This document shows positions 9,502-18,025 of a DNA stretch of 64,000 bases, in pieces (within the stretch, counting starts at the first letter, position 1; each line of letters starts with the position of its first letter). Both the position numbers and the translations under genes were made by a program. The DNA lies in assembly GCF_038595005.1 (NCBI RefSeq), contig NZ_CP151997.1, positions 1,798,001 through 1,862,000 on the forward strand. The letters are read 5' to 3'. The DNA comes from Chryseomicrobium sp. FSL W7-1435 (GTDB lineage: Bacteria > Bacillota > Bacilli > Bacillales_A > Planococcaceae). The notes beneath the pieces were generated by a model that made no database searches, had not been told where the DNA came from, and saw nothing but the letters and a program-made list of their open reading frames with translations.

Positions 9502-10639
9502 CTGGTGCTACCTGATAATAGAGAGCTTCATATTGTGAAATGATTTGGTCATTATTAAATGTGTTGGCAACAGTTTTCAAAGCGTTTTGTTGGAATTCTT
9601 TATATTTTTTCTCATTGGTTAGTAATTCAACAATTAACAGTGCAGCACGTTCTACTGCACCTTTAGGAACAACGTACCCATTCGAACCGTGTGAAATGAC
9701 TTCGGGAATTCCGCCAATGTCAGTTCCGATACAAGGAACACCACAAGCCATCGCTTCTAATAAAACCAATCCAAACGATTCCTTTTCAGACATCAGCAAG
9801 AATAAATCGGCTAAAGCATAAAGTTCGGCTACATTTTCTTGTTTGCCTAAAAACAGGATGTCCTGTTCGTAATCTGTCCCCTTTGCCTGTTCCAAGATAG
9901 GATGTCTTTCAGGGCCATCCCCAACAAGTACTAGTTTGCATGGCATTTGCTTGCGAACGTATGAAAATGTTTTGACGATATCCTGCACACGTTTCACTTT
10001 TCGAAAGTTCGAGACATGTAATAGCACTTTCTCATCAGGTCCTATGCCAAGGATTTTTCGTAAATGACTCACGTCCTGAGGGAAATAGTCAGTGGTATCA
10101 ATAAAATTGTAAACCGTCTGAATCTCTCTATCAGGAGCAAGTAAATCATTGGTTTGATTGGCTAAAGAATTAGAAACTGCCGTCACCACGTCCGATTTTT
10201 CAATACCATAGCGAATGGCTCCTTTTAGAGAGGAGTCTACACCCAATACTGTAATATCTGTTCCATGAAGTGTCGTCACAATTCCTACGTCTCTTTTAGC
10301 CATGTCTCGTGCCAAAATTGCACAAACTGCATGAGGAATCGCGTAATGCATGTGCAGGACATCTAGTTGCTCTTCATCAATGACTTCGGCTATTTTGTTG
10401 GCAAGTGCAATATCGTAAGGTGCATATTGAAATACAGAGTAATTATTTACTTCTACTTCATGATAAGTTATCGATTGATAAAAACCTTTTAAGCGAAAAG
10501 GCATACTTGATGTGATAAAGTGAATTTCATGTCCTTTTTGGGCCAGCTGTTTTCCTAGCTCAGTAGCAATAATTCCTGAACCCCCGACCGTGGGATAACA
10601 GGTAATACCGATTTTTAATTTCTTTTGATTATCGGTCAC
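9491..10639 (-). CDS. bshA: N-acetyl-alpha-D-glucosaminyl L-malate synthase (bacillithiol step 1)
   Basis: 382-residue GT4 glycosyltransferase that joins UDP-GlcNAc and L-malate. The N-terminal domain has the characteristic [19 protein letters not shown], and the C-terminal nucleotide-binding domain has [16 protein letters not shown]. The start is a GTG at 10639 preceded by GGAGG. In B. subtilis the deacetylase gene bshB1 lies between mgsA and bshA; here bshA and mgsA overlap by 11 bp, with no room for bshB1. ypdA at 42820-43785 is a functional partner. Confidence 0.93.
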   Translation of the reverse strand: MTDNQKKLKIGITCYPTVGGSGIIATELGKQLAQKGHEIHFITSSMPFRLKGFYQSITYHEVEVNNYSVFQYAPYDIALANKIAEVIDEEQLDVLHMHYAIPHAVCAILARDMAKRDVGIVTTLHGTDITVLGVDSSLKGAIRYGIEKSDVVTAVSNSLANQTNDLLAPDREIQTVYNFIDTTDYFPQDVSHLRKILGIGPDEKVLLHVSNFRKVKRVQDIVKTFSYVRKQMPCKLVLVGDGPERHPILEQAKGTDYEQDILFLGKQENVAELYALADLFLLMSEKESFGLVLLEAMACGVPCIGTDIGGIPEVISHGSNGYVVPKGAVERAALLIVELLTNEKKYKEFQQNALKTVANTFNNDQIISQYEALYYQVAPDER

Positions 10640-11036
10640 GACGGTCCTCCAAAAGACGCCAGTCTAAAAAGCCTTCTTCTATACCTTTTAATAAAACTTC
10701 AGCAGTTCCCATGTTAGTAGCCAGTGGAATTTGATAAACATCACAAAGTCGAATTAGCGCTGTGACATCAGGCTCATGAGGCTGTGCAGTTAACGGATCA
10801 CGGAAGAAGATGACCATGTCCATCAAATTATCGGCTATTGCTGAACCAATCTGTTGGTCCCCCCCAAGAGGGCCAGACTTAAATTTATGAATGGAGACTC
10901 CCACTTCGTTCTCGATACGGCTCCCTGTCGTCCCTGTTGCATATAAATCATGTTTCAATAACGTATCTCGGTAAGCTGTGACAAATTGAATCAAATCATC
11001 TTTTTTCTTATCATGTGCAATTAGTGCAATACGCAT
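10629..11036 (-). CDS. mgsA: Methylglyoxal synthase
   Basis: 135 residues. It converts dihydroxyacetone phosphate to methylglyoxal and phosphate, a bypass that relieves sugar-phosphate stress. All family landmarks are visible: [28 protein letters not shown] (phosphate binding and catalytic Asp) and [13 protein letters not shown]. Length and position after dapB match B. subtilis. Confidence 0.95.
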   Translation of the reverse strand: MRIALIAHDKKKDDLIQFVTAYRDTLLKHDLYATGTTGSRIENEVGVSIHKFKSGPLGGDQQIGSAIADNLMDMVIFFRDPLTAQPHEPDVTALIRLCDVYQIPLATNMGTAEVLLKGIEEGFLDWRLLEDRRDR

Positions 11037-11047
11037 AGTCCCATCTC

Positions 11048-11815
11048 CTAATCAATGATGTTCTCTAGTCCATAAATCAGTTCATTTCGTTTCATAACTT
11101 CTTTAACGCACAGTGCAACCCCTGGCATGAATGAGCCTCGAGTAAAGGAGTCATGACGTAAAGTTAAAAGTTGTCCCTCGCCCCCAAACAAGACTTGTTG
11201 GTGCGCCACTAAACCTGGTAGCCGAACACTGTGTAATTTAATCCCTTCAATATCTGCGCCTCGTGCCCCCTGCAGTGCCTCTTCTTCATTTTCATGGCCT
11301 TGTCGGTGCGACACACGGTTGGTCTGAATAAGTTCTGCAGTTTTAATAGCGGTCCCTGAAGGTGCATCTAGCTTTTGATTATGGTGCATCTCAATAATTT
11401 CCACGTCCTGCATGTAACGCGCAGCTTGTTCCGCAAATCTCATCATTAAAACGGCACCTATCGAGAAATTAGGCGCAATAATGCACCCAACCTTATACTC
11501 TTCACAAAGTTGGTTCAGCTGTTCTAAATCGTCTGGAGTGAATCCAGTTGTTCCTACTACAGGTCTTACGCCGTGACGAATTGCCTCGGTAGTGTGACTC
11601 ATACCTAGCTCTGGAGTAGTTAAATCAATCAACACTTGTGGGTTTGTCTCTTTCAATAAATCAAGAATACTAATGAATACAGGATAGTCACTTAATTCAT
11701 CGGTAACTTTTGAATCTAATAAACCGACCAATTCAAATCCGTCCTGTTGTTCAATCATTTCTAGTGCCTCTGCTCCCATTTTACCACGAGGGCCTGCTAG
11801 TGCGACGCGAATCAT
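11048..11815 (-). CDS. dapB: 4-hydroxy-tetrahydrodipicolinate reductase
   Basis: 255 residues. It makes tetrahydrodipicolinate for lysine, diaminopimelate and, in spore formers, dipicolinate. The Rossmann start is [26 protein letters not shown] carries the catalytic His and Lys pair and the substrate-binding PSGTA. GTTGF and [10 protein letters not shown] are also conserved. Its start directly abuts the ypjD stop codon. Confidence 0.96.
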   Translation of the reverse strand: MIRVALAGPRGKMGAEALEMIEQQDGFELVGLLDSKVTDELSDYPVFISILDLLKETNPQVLIDLTTPELGMSHTTEAIRHGVRPVVGTTGFTPDDLEQLNQLCEEYKVGCIIAPNFSIGAVLMMRFAEQAARYMQDVEIIEMHHNQKLDAPSGTAIKTAELIQTNRVSHRQGHENEEEALQGARGADIEGIKLHSVRLPGLVAHQQVLFGGEGQLLTLRHDSFTRGSFMPGVALCVKEVMKRNELIYGLENIID

Positions 11816-12148
11816 TTACTCCATCTCCTTTTTTGTCCAGCGGTCTTGATCACGTGTTTCAAATTTGTGCATCACTTGATCTAAGGCTCTCTGCATATCA
11901 ATTTTCTCTGAATTGGCAAAACAAATGAGAACAAATAAAAAATCACCTAATTCCTCTTCCAATGCCTTTTCTGCTTCCGTGCTTTTCTTTTTTTTCATTC
12001 CATAGAGATGTTGAACTTCTCTCGAAAGCTCTCCAAGCTCTTCCGTAAGTCTCGCTAATAACTCCATTGGGGGAAAATAGCCTTCTTTAAATTGACCAAT
12101 ATATGTATCTACCTGTTGTTGCATTTCTTGCATTGTTTTTTGATTCAT
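11816..12148 (-). CDS. ypjD: MazG-like nucleotide pyrophosphohydrolase YpjD
   Basis: 110-residue single-domain MazG/all-alpha NTP pyrophosphohydrolase. The metal-binding EExxE (EELGELSREV) near residue 30-40 and the second acidic motif EELGDFLFVLI near 63-73 are both present. The family hydrolyses (d)NTPs and may act as a house-cleaning enzyme; the true substrate is unknown. First gene of the unit that continues with dapB, mgsA, bshA, cca and birA. Confidence 0.88.
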   Translation of the reverse strand: MNQKTMQEMQQQVDTYIGQFKEGYFPPMELLARLTEELGELSREVQHLYGMKKKKSTEAEKALEEELGDFLFVLICFANSEKIDMQRALDQVMHKFETRDQDRWTKKEME

Positions 12149-12168
12149 ATTACCACTCCCTGTAGTTA

Positions 12169-12197
12169 ATCCTAGCCATTGAAACTGTTGTTGTCAA
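12169..12197 (-). promoter_or_regulatory. SigmaA-type promoter of ypjD-dapB-mgsA-bshA-cca-birA
   Basis: On the minus strand there is a perfect -35 TTGACA (12192-12197), a 17-bp spacer and -10 TAGGAT (12169-12174). The -10 lies about 20 bp before the ypjD ATG. Confidence 0.65.
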
Positions 12198-12219
12198 AGC
12201 GAATTAAATAACAGATAAT
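12191..12219 (+). promoter_or_regulatory. Possible divergent promoter of the YitT-family gene
   Basis: On the plus strand there is -35 TTGTCA (12191-12196), a 17-bp spacer and -10 GATAAT (12214-12219). The -35 overlaps the -35 of the divergent ypjD promoter almost completely. The resulting leader before the ATG at 12239 would be only about 13 nt, so this is tentative. Confidence 0.45.
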
Positions 12220-12238
12220 GATTGATGAGGTGGATGGA

Positions 12239-13108
12239 ATGAAAGTAGGACTGAAACTTAAAAATATCTTTTTTATCATACTTGGCGCTGCTATATTTAG
12301 CTTTGGCTTTGTTCATTTTAATATTCAAAATGAACTTGGTGAAGGTGGCTTCTCAGGTATCACATTAATTCTTTATTTTGTATTGGGATGGGACGTAGCT
12401 TTAATGAACTTATTATTAAATATTCCCATGTTTTTTATCGGTTGGAAACTGCTTGGTCGAAAAGTATTTTTATACACGTTGATTGGGACACTGAGCGTCT
12501 CTGTATTTTTAAAACTATTCCAAGTTTATGAGGTGCAAATTGGATTACAAGATGATTTGTTCCTTGCTTCTTTATTTGCTGGAGTATTTGTAGGTGTAGG
12601 CTTAGGTATTATCTTTAGATATGGTGGTACAACAGGTGGCGTAGATATTTTAGCACGACTTGTCCATAAATATGTGGGCTGGAGCATGGGAAAAACCATG
12701 TTCTTGTTTGATGCATTTGTTATTTTGTTATCTTGGCTTACATTTTTAGATGAGCGCTCAATGATGTATACATTAGTAGCCGTCTTTGTGGGGGCACGTG
12801 TGATTGATTTTGTGCAAGAAGGTGCCTATTCTGCTCGTGGCGCTTTCATAATCTCAGATCATCAACAATCCATTGCGGAACGAATTGGCACAGAAATGGA
12901 CCGTGGAGTTACGATTTTAGATGGTCACGGATTCTATTCGAAAGCAAAACGTGAAATGTTGTATTGTGTCATAGGACGCAACGAGATTGTGCGTTTAAAG
13001 AATATTATTACTTCTGTCGACCCGCACGCATTTGTTTCGATTGTCGATGTAAAAGATGTCATGGGTGAGGGCTTCACGCTGGATGAAAATAAGAAACCAT
13101 TTGATTAA
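12239..13108 (+). CDS. YitT-family membrane protein with DUF2179 C-terminal domain
   Basis: 289 residues. About five hydrophobic segments occupy the first about 195 residues (FFIILGAAIFSFGFVHF, LMNLLLNIPMFFIGW and others), with the family signature GGTTGGVDILARL. The cytoplasmic C-terminal DUF2179 domain follows (RGVTILDGHGFYSK, VDPHAFVSIVDVKDVMGEGF). Of unknown molecular function. The start ATG at 12239 is preferred over 12218 because GAGGTGG precedes it and 12218 would fall in the proposed -10 box. It occupies the position of ypjC in B. subtilis but in divergent orientation. Confidence 0.88.
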   Translation: MKVGLKLKNIFFIILGAAIFSFGFVHFNIQNELGEGGFSGITLILYFVLGWDVALMNLLLNIPMFFIGWKLLGRKVFLYTLIGTLSVSVFLKLFQVYEVQIGLQDDLFLASLFAGVFVGVGLGIIFRYGGTTGGVDILARLVHKYVGWSMGKTMFLFDAFVILLSWLTFLDERSMMYTLVAVFVGARVIDFVQEGAYSARGAFIISDHQQSIAERIGTEMDRGVTILDGHGFYSKAKREMLYCVIGRNEIVRLKNIITSVDPHAFVSIVDVKDVMGEGFTLDENKKPFD

Positions 13109-13394
13109 CTAGAAAAGTGGAACAGGCTTGAACAGAAATGCCGAGTGAATCTGGCGTGCCCGTAGAGACTCTCTTCGTCTCTGCGGGTGCGACAGATTTG
13201 GGAGTGTATTTCTAGCCTGTGGAACTAGACAACTAGAAAAGTGGAACAGGCTTGAACAGAAATGCCGAGTGAATCTGGCGTGCCCGTAGAGACTCTCTTC
13301 GTCTCTGCGGGTGCGACAGATTTGGGAGTGTATTTCTAGCCTGTGAAACTAGACAACTAGAAAAGTGGAACAGGCTTGCCCAGAAATGCCGAGT
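13107..13394 (+). repeat. Tandem 124-bp palindromic intergenic repeat (2.3 copies)
   Basis: Copies begin with AACTAGAAAAGTGG at 13107, 13231 and 13355, an exact 124-bp period. The first two are full and nearly identical; the third stops after about 40 bp. Each unit is itself a nested palindrome: outer ACAGGCT/AGCCTGT, then AGAAAT/ATTTCT, AATCTG/CAGATT, CCCG/CGGG and GAGAC/GTCTC around a short loop. The array fills the space between the YitT-family stop codon and the shared terminator. It has no coding potential. Confidence 0.9.
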
Positions 13395-13399
13395 AATCA

Positions 13400-13441
13400 C
13401 AGAAAAACTGCTTAGAGCATTTTGCTCTAAGCAGTTTTTCT
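13400..13441. terminator. Bidirectional terminator between convergent genes
   Basis: A perfect 18-bp inverted repeat runs from GAAAAACTGCTTAGAGCA to its complement with a 3-4 nt loop. It has A-runs on one side and T-runs on the other, so it can end both the plus-strand YitT-family transcript and the minus-strand YugP-type transcript. Confidence 0.85.
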
Positions 13442-13443
13442 AT

Positions 13444-14121
13444 TTATTCGCTACGTGACATACCTGTGTAGATTAAAATCAAACGCACTAGCTCAAGAAC
13501 AGCTACTGCTGCTGCTGCCACATAAGTCATAGCCGCTGCATTCAATACTTTTTTAGCATGACGCTCTTCTTCATTACGTATCAAGTTTAAGCTGACCATT
13601 TCATTCATAGCACGACTTGAAGCATTAAACTCAACTGGCAATGTAACAAGTTGGAATACAACCCCAGCTGCTAATAGACCAATACCTACTAATAACATTT
13701 CAGGAATGGTAGAGAAAATACCAATCATAATGAAAATCCATGAAGCGTTAGAAGAAATGTTAGCAACCGGCACAAGCTTGTGTCGGAAAGTCAAGAACGA
13801 ATAAGCTTCTTTATGTTGAATCGCGTGTCCAACTTCATGGGCAGCAATCGCAGCTCCTGCAACAGAAGCCTCATGGAAGTTATGTGAAGATAACGCTACA
13901 ATACGAGTCATTGGATTGTAATGATCACTCAAAAACCCGCGACTTTCAACTACTTGTACATCCTGTAAGTCATGAGCATCTAGAATTTTACGAGCCACTT
14001 GAGCTCCTGTCATCCCAGATGTCGAGCGTACTTTAGAATAACGTTTATACGTACTCTTTACTTTAAATTGAGCATAAATCGGTAAAATCAATAGAACAGC
14101 AAAGTAAATTAGAAAACCCAC
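13444..14121 (-). CDS. YugP-type neutral zinc metallopeptidase (membrane)
   Basis: 225 residues. It has an N-terminal transmembrane segment, then a soluble domain with the zinc-binding AAHEVGHAIQH motif (about residues 93-103), and two or three further hydrophobic segments in the C-terminal half. This is the layout of the YugP/DUF2268-like zinc membrane peptidase family. The substrate is unknown. It lies between the YitT-family gene and ypjA and may be transcribed alone. Confidence 0.85.
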   Translation of the reverse strand: MGFLIYFAVLLILPIYAQFKVKSTYKRYSKVRSTSGMTGAQVARKILDAHDLQDVQVVESRGFLSDHYNPMTRIVALSSHNFHEASVAGAAIAAHEVGHAIQHKEAYSFLTFRHKLVPVANISSNASWIFIMIGIFSTIPEMLLVGIGLLAAGVVFQLVTLPVEFNASSRAMNEMVSLNLIRNEEERHAKKVLNAAAMTYVAAAAVAVLELVRLILIYTGMSRSE

Positions 14122-14154
14122 TGTTTTCCCCCTCTTTTCTGATATAACTTTATT

Positions 14155-14763
14155 TTAAAGCGTTTGATCCGAATTATCAAATGACATGTATCGCTTTGTG
14201 CTTATATTTGACCCAGCGATGGCTAAACAAGCAACGGATAGCCAAAATGTAAAGTAACCAATTTGTGGTGCAAACTCAAGTAAAGAGCGATAGATAGGCA
14301 TTTGACCAAATACATAATCAATCACATCATTGTGAAGCGTCCAGATGGCTGCGAGACTCAGGGCTACCCAACCAAATCGATACCATGGAAAATAGAGGAT
14401 TGCTTGAACGGCCATACCGAAATGAGAAATAACAAGCATCCAACCTACAGGCCCAATTGGACCGTCTACACCAATTGTAAGTAGATTCATGACTACCGCC
14501 CATAAGCCATATTTGACCAAAGTTACAAGAGCTAGGGCTTCAATTAGTCGCCAGTTTTTCCCCAGCAGCCAGCCTAATAAAGCAAGCGTAAAAAATAGAC
14601 TAGCTGTCGGGCTGTCAGGAACAAATAAGTAGTAGATAGGATCTGTTATGGAAAGTTGACCTTTGTACCAGTAGTAACCATAAACGGTTCCTACTAAATT
14701 GACAACAAATAATAGCCACATAAATGATTTATTATATAAGATTGCACGAATCCATGTCATCAT
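14155..14763 (-). CDS. ypjA: YpjA-like membrane protein (DUF1405)
   Basis: 202 residues with about six hydrophobic segments, starting at MMTWIRAILYN after a GGAGGAG site at 7-nt spacing. Two Met codons earlier lack a ribosome site. B. subtilis ypjA lies right after qcrC, as here, though a terminator separates them in this window. Conserved patterns include YYWYKGQL and NDVIDYVFG. Of unknown function; the link to the bc complex rests on position only. Confidence 0.8.
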   Translation of the reverse strand: MMTWIRAILYNKSFMWLLFVVNLVGTVYGYYWYKGQLSITDPIYYLFVPDSPTASLFFTLALLGWLLGKNWRLIEALALVTLVKYGLWAVVMNLLTIGVDGPIGPVGWMLVISHFGMAVQAILYFPWYRFGWVALSLAAIWTLHNDVIDYVFGQMPIYRSLLEFAPQIGYFTFWLSVACLAIAGSNISTKRYMSFDNSDQTL

Positions 14764-14790
14764 ATGTAATCTCCTCCACATTTAGTGCTA

Positions 14791-14820
14791 AAAAAAAGAG
14801 AGTCATCACTGACTCTCTTT
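14791..14820 (-). terminator. Terminator after qcrC
   Basis: AAGAGAGTCA pairs with TGACTCTCTT (10 bp, 4-nt loop) and is followed on the minus strand by a run of T residues. It lies just past the qcrC stop codon. Confidence 0.85.
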
Positions 14821-14826
14821 TACTCT

Positions 14827-15606
14827 TTATTCTGCTGGTTCTAAAGTAGAGATGAATTCTGAAAGCTGTTGAAGCTCTTCATCTGTTCCTTGGTAAGTAC
14901 CAGCTGGCATTGTACCAATACCATTAACAGCGATTTCATAAATTTCTTCAGCTGATAGCTCTGTGCCTACTAATGTAGGTCCAAGTCCACCTTCAAATGC
15001 ATTCCCGTGACATCCTATACAGGATGAAGTGGAGTACAATTGATAACCTTCAGAATTTTCATCGAATTCAACTGCAACTTCTTCACGAATTTCACCAGCT
15101 GCACGTTTTGCATCCCAGTCTACGTTTACTACTGATTCCCAAGTTAAGAAAATCATAGAAGCGATAGCTAAGAGCATAAAGCCTGTTGGTAAAGGACGCT
15201 TGAACGGACGACGTTCTTTTGAAGTATCTAAGAATGGTACAAGAAGTAGTGCCATAAATGCGATACCTGGAATAACGATAGCACCAATAATGTTCCATGG
15301 TCCTGATGCAAATTCATACTTTAAAAGTTGGTATAAGAATAAGAAATACCAGTCTGGTAATGCAGTATATGCAGTGTCAGTCGGATCTGCTTGACGCTCC
15401 AGTGGTGCTGGATGCGATACCGTTAAAATTAGATAACCTACTAAGAATACTGAACCAATCAACCATTCTTTTAGTAGAAAGTCTGGCCAGAATGCTTCTG
15501 TTTTCCCTGGATACTCAGAGTAATCTTTAGGTCCCTTTTTCTTACGGCTAGATGGATGCAGAACTCGAGAGTCACCCACGAATTTTAAACCTTTTCCGCG
15601 ATGCAT
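14827..15606 (-). CDS. qcrC: Menaquinol:cytochrome c reductase, cytochrome b/c subunit
   Basis: 259 residues. The N-terminal part (to about 165) has three hydrophobic segments that form the C-terminal half of cytochrome b (TALPDWYFLFLYQLLKY motif). It is fused to a C-terminal cytochrome c domain with one CxxCH haem site (C196-H200) and a distal Met (MPAGTYQG) as sixth ligand. This fused architecture is typical of Bacillales. The haem is attached by the ResBC system at 53400-56236. Third gene of qcrABC. Confidence 0.96.
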   Translation of the reverse strand: MHRGKGLKFVGDSRVLHPSSRKKKGPKDYSEYPGKTEAFWPDFLLKEWLIGSVFLVGYLILTVSHPAPLERQADPTDTAYTALPDWYFLFLYQLLKYEFASGPWNIIGAIVIPGIAFMALLLVPFLDTSKERRPFKRPLPTGFMLLAIASMIFLTWESVVNVDWDAKRAAGEIREEVAVEFDENSEGYQLYSTSSCIGCHGNAFEGGLGPTLVGTELSAEEIYEIAVNGIGTMPAGTYQGTDEELQQLSEFISTLEPAE

Positions 15607-15644
15607 GAAGTCCCCTCCTTGTTATCCTTTTTTCCACTAACCTA

Positions 15645-16319
15645 TTATAGTGGACCTGAAATACCTTGACGACGAATTAAGATAAAGTGAGCTGCTAGTA
15701 ATCCGAACAATGCTGCTGGTAAGAAGAATACGTGGATGGCGAAGAAACGTGTTAATGTCTGCGCTCCAAGAATTACTTCGTCCCCTGCAAGTAATGTTTT
15801 GATTGCTCCACCGATAAACGGTACAGATGCAGCGATTTCAATACCTACTTTTGTTGCAAATAAAGCTTTCATATCCCATGGTAGTAAGTAACCCGTAAAT
15901 CCAAGACCAAGCATGATCCCAAAGATTCCTACTCCTACCATCCAGTTTAATTCACGAGGTTTCTTGTAAGATCCTGTGAAGAAAACTCGCAAGGTATGAA
16001 GGAACATCATCACGATTACAAGTGAGGCTCCCCAGTGGTGCATTCCGCGAACGATTTCACCGAATGCTACTTCATTTTGAAGATAGTAAACGGAATTCCA
16101 TGCATTTTCAATATCCGGCACATAGTACATTGTTAAGAACATACCTGAAAGAATTTGAATAACTGTAACAAAGAACGTTAATCCTCCGAAACAATACACA
16201 AACGCCGAAAAGTGGTGTGCAGGGTTTACGTGTTCTGGAACTTCATGGTCTGCGATGTCACGCCAAATTGGTGTAATATCGAGACGCTCATCTACCCAAT
16301 CATAAATCTTGTTCAGCAC
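15645..16319 (-). CDS. qcrB: Menaquinol:cytochrome c reductase, cytochrome b6-type subunit
   Basis: 224 residues, four transmembrane helices. His pairs for two haem b groups lie in the second helix (GMHHWGASLVIVMMFLHTLRVF) and the fourth (FAIHVFFLPAALFGLLAAHF). Bacillus-type b6 subunits also carry a third, covalently bound haem at a Cys near residue 43. The sequence has one such Cys in the first helix (AFVYCFGGLTFF), which fits. Confidence 0.96.
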   Translation of the reverse strand: MLNKIYDWVDERLDITPIWRDIADHEVPEHVNPAHHFSAFVYCFGGLTFFVTVIQILSGMFLTMYYVPDIENAWNSVYYLQNEVAFGEIVRGMHHWGASLVIVMMFLHTLRVFFTGSYKKPRELNWMVGVGIFGIMLGLGFTGYLLPWDMKALFATKVGIEIAASVPFIGGAIKTLLAGDEVILGAQTLTRFFAIHVFFLPAALFGLLAAHFILIRRQGISGPL

Positions 16320-16337
16320 GATGTCGTACCCCCTTTA

Positions 16338-16844
16338 TTACCCTAATGTATTTGGAACGGCATTCCCAATTTCTAGTAGACCATCAGCACTTTCACGTAC
16401 TTCAAACATATCTAGCGGTCCGCGAGGTGGTGTACCTGGAATGTTTTTACCGCTCTTCTCATAACGGCCTGCGTGACAAGCACAGAAGAACTCATCTGGG
16501 TAAGCGCTATCTCCAGCCCAGCTTACTGTACAGCCTAAATGCTTACAGATTGGCGACAATGCTACGATTGTATCTCCACTCTTGTAAACCCATGCAGTAC
16601 TAGTTACTTCAGATGAATACCATGCATCAATTTGTTCGAAATTGAAATCGACACGAGTTGGTTCTTCAGTAATATCTGCGACAGCAAGATCCGTAAGTAC
16701 GTAATCTCCGCCTTCACTTTTCTGAAGTACAGGGTCAATTGCAAAACGAACCATTGGCATCATCATACCTGCCGCCATAAATCCGCCAAGACCAGTAAGC
16801 GTGTAGCTTAAAAATTGACGTCTTGTTACTTTGTTGTTGCTCAT
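16338..16844 (-). CDS. qcrA: Menaquinol:cytochrome c reductase, Rieske iron-sulfur subunit
   Basis: 168 residues. A twin-arginine type N-terminus (VTRRQFLSYTLTG) leads into one transmembrane anchor. The 2Fe-2S ligands are in CKHLGCTVSW and CACHAGRYE, the standard CxHxGC and CxCHxG boxes. It passes electrons from menaquinol to QcrC on the outer face. First gene of qcrABC, with its own promoter upstream. Confidence 0.96.
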   Translation of the reverse strand: MSNNKVTRRQFLSYTLTGLGGFMAAGMMMPMVRFAIDPVLQKSEGGDYVLTDLAVADITEEPTRVDFNFEQIDAWYSSEVTSTAWVYKSGDTIVALSPICKHLGCTVSWAGDSAYPDEFFCACHAGRYEKSGKNIPGTPPRGPLDMFEVRESADGLLEIGNAVPNTLG

Positions 16845-16919
16845 CGGTTTCCCCCCTCTAACGTAAAGGTCAGTCCAAAGGACATACTTGCGTGAATAAA
16901 ATAATACTAGGACAGTTCA

Positions 16920-16948
16920 ATGATACTTTAACCAAGCGATAAAATCAA
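16920..16948 (-). promoter_or_regulatory. Probable sigmaA promoter of qcrABC
   Basis: On the minus strand there is -35 TTGATT (16943-16948), a 17-bp spacer and -10 TATCAT (16920-16925), about 75 bp before the qcrA ATG. The 174-bp gap between ypiF and qcrA holds nothing else I recognise. Confidence 0.55.
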
Positions 16949-17018
16949 TAATGGCTGAGGGTGAATTCGACAGTTTGTGAACATTTGTTGAATCCTTGCC
17001 ACAAAACGATTTTCTTAA

Positions 17019-17459
17019 TTATGTATTCCAAATTTCCGCTATACGAGGAATGATTTGACGAGCCTGGTCATCTAGTATTTTAGTTTTCATTTTAGAGTCC
17101 ATAGAATCTAATGGAATCGTTGGTGTCCATAAAATCGAGCTGTCGACTTGTGTCCAAGCAGCATCTCCTGTCAGAAAAATAACATGACGAAATGGTGAGG
17201 CAGCGAATGCACTTTTCCACTCGTTAAATAACTGCTCTTTCGGTTGTCCTTCGACATAACTAAAAGAAGGGAAAGAAACTATTCTCCCTTTAAATTGATT
17301 TTCTAGTACGTTAGTTAGTGATAATACATAATCAGATTGAGACGCGGCATTTTGCAGCGTCTCTTTTGTTAAGTCAATGGACAGCAAAGGGACAAGGGCA
17401 GTATCGATGTACTCGGTTTGTTGCAAAAACTGAGCGCTGTCTTTTCCAGTAAAGTACAT
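17019..17459 (-). CDS. ypiF: YpiF-like protein (DUF2487)
   Basis: 146 residues from ATG 17459 (MYFTGKDSAQFL), preceded by GGAGGT at 8-nt spacing inside the ypiB 3' end. Recognised from its fixed position ypiA-ypiB-ypiF-qcrA and its YFTGKD start and SFSYVEGQ segment. It looks cytoplasmic, with no hydrophobic segment. Function unknown. Confidence 0.78.
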   Translation of the reverse strand: MYFTGKDSAQFLQQTEYIDTALVPLLSIDLTKETLQNAASQSDYVLSLTNVLENQFKGRIVSFPSFSYVEGQPKEQLFNEWKSAFAASPFRHVIFLTGDAAWTQVDSSILWTPTIPLDSMDSKMKTKILDDQARQIIPRIAEIWNT

Positions 17460-17460
17460 A

Positions 17461-18012
17461 TTAATCGACCTCCGATTGAAGTTGTTGGTATTTTCGTGAA
17501 AGTTCTTCGAACAAGTCACGGTCTTGTGAATCTAGTGCTTGATCGATGGCCTTTTCCAGCTGGGCAAGCTGGTAATGTTTTAAAGAACTATCGACCACCT
17601 GATCGGCAGTGACTCGGTCCATATGTTTGAGTTCTTCATTCATTGGTAAAAATGGATTGTCTTCTAACACCGCTATAAATTCTGGAACCCGTCTTTTTTC
17701 AGGAAACTTCAGTTCAATATACATCGGTTGGTCAGGATGTAGACGCATATCATGAAAGGACTTTTCTGCATCGGCAGAGACGATGGTTCCTTTATAGAAG
17801 CGAAACGGTGCACCGGTAGAGGAGGTGGTTGAAATCATCATACCACGTGGACAATGTTCCACTCCCTCAACAAAATGGACATTTTCTAGCAATTCATCAT
17901 GACTCATTAAATAATTCAAAATCCAAACACTCTCTCGACGCTTCATTTGAAAATTAGTCAGCAACCATTTCACAAAATCACGTTTTTCATTTGCCGTTAC
18001 CGAAGCAGTCAT
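17461..18012 (-). CDS. ypiB: YpiB: UPF0302 domain plus C-terminal IDEAL domain
   Basis: 183 residues. The first about 130 residues match the UPF0302 family (FVKWLLTNFQMKRRE, WILNYLMSHDELLENVHFVE). The last about 40 form an IDEAL domain (IDQALDSQDRDLFEELSRKY), a short helical motif also found in ComK-interacting and other Bacillales proteins. No enzymatic motif is visible. Situated between ypiA and ypiF, probably co-transcribed. Confidence 0.85.
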   Translation of the reverse strand: MTASVTANEKRDFVKWLLTNFQMKRRESVWILNYLMSHDELLENVHFVEGVEHCPRGMMISTTSSTGAPFRFYKGTIVSADAEKSFHDMRLHPDQPMYIELKFPEKRRVPEFIAVLEDNPFLPMNEELKHMDRVTADQVVDSSLKHYQLAQLEKAIDQALDSQDRDLFEELSRKYQQLQSEVD

Positions 18013-18025
18013 AGGTTGGTCCCTC

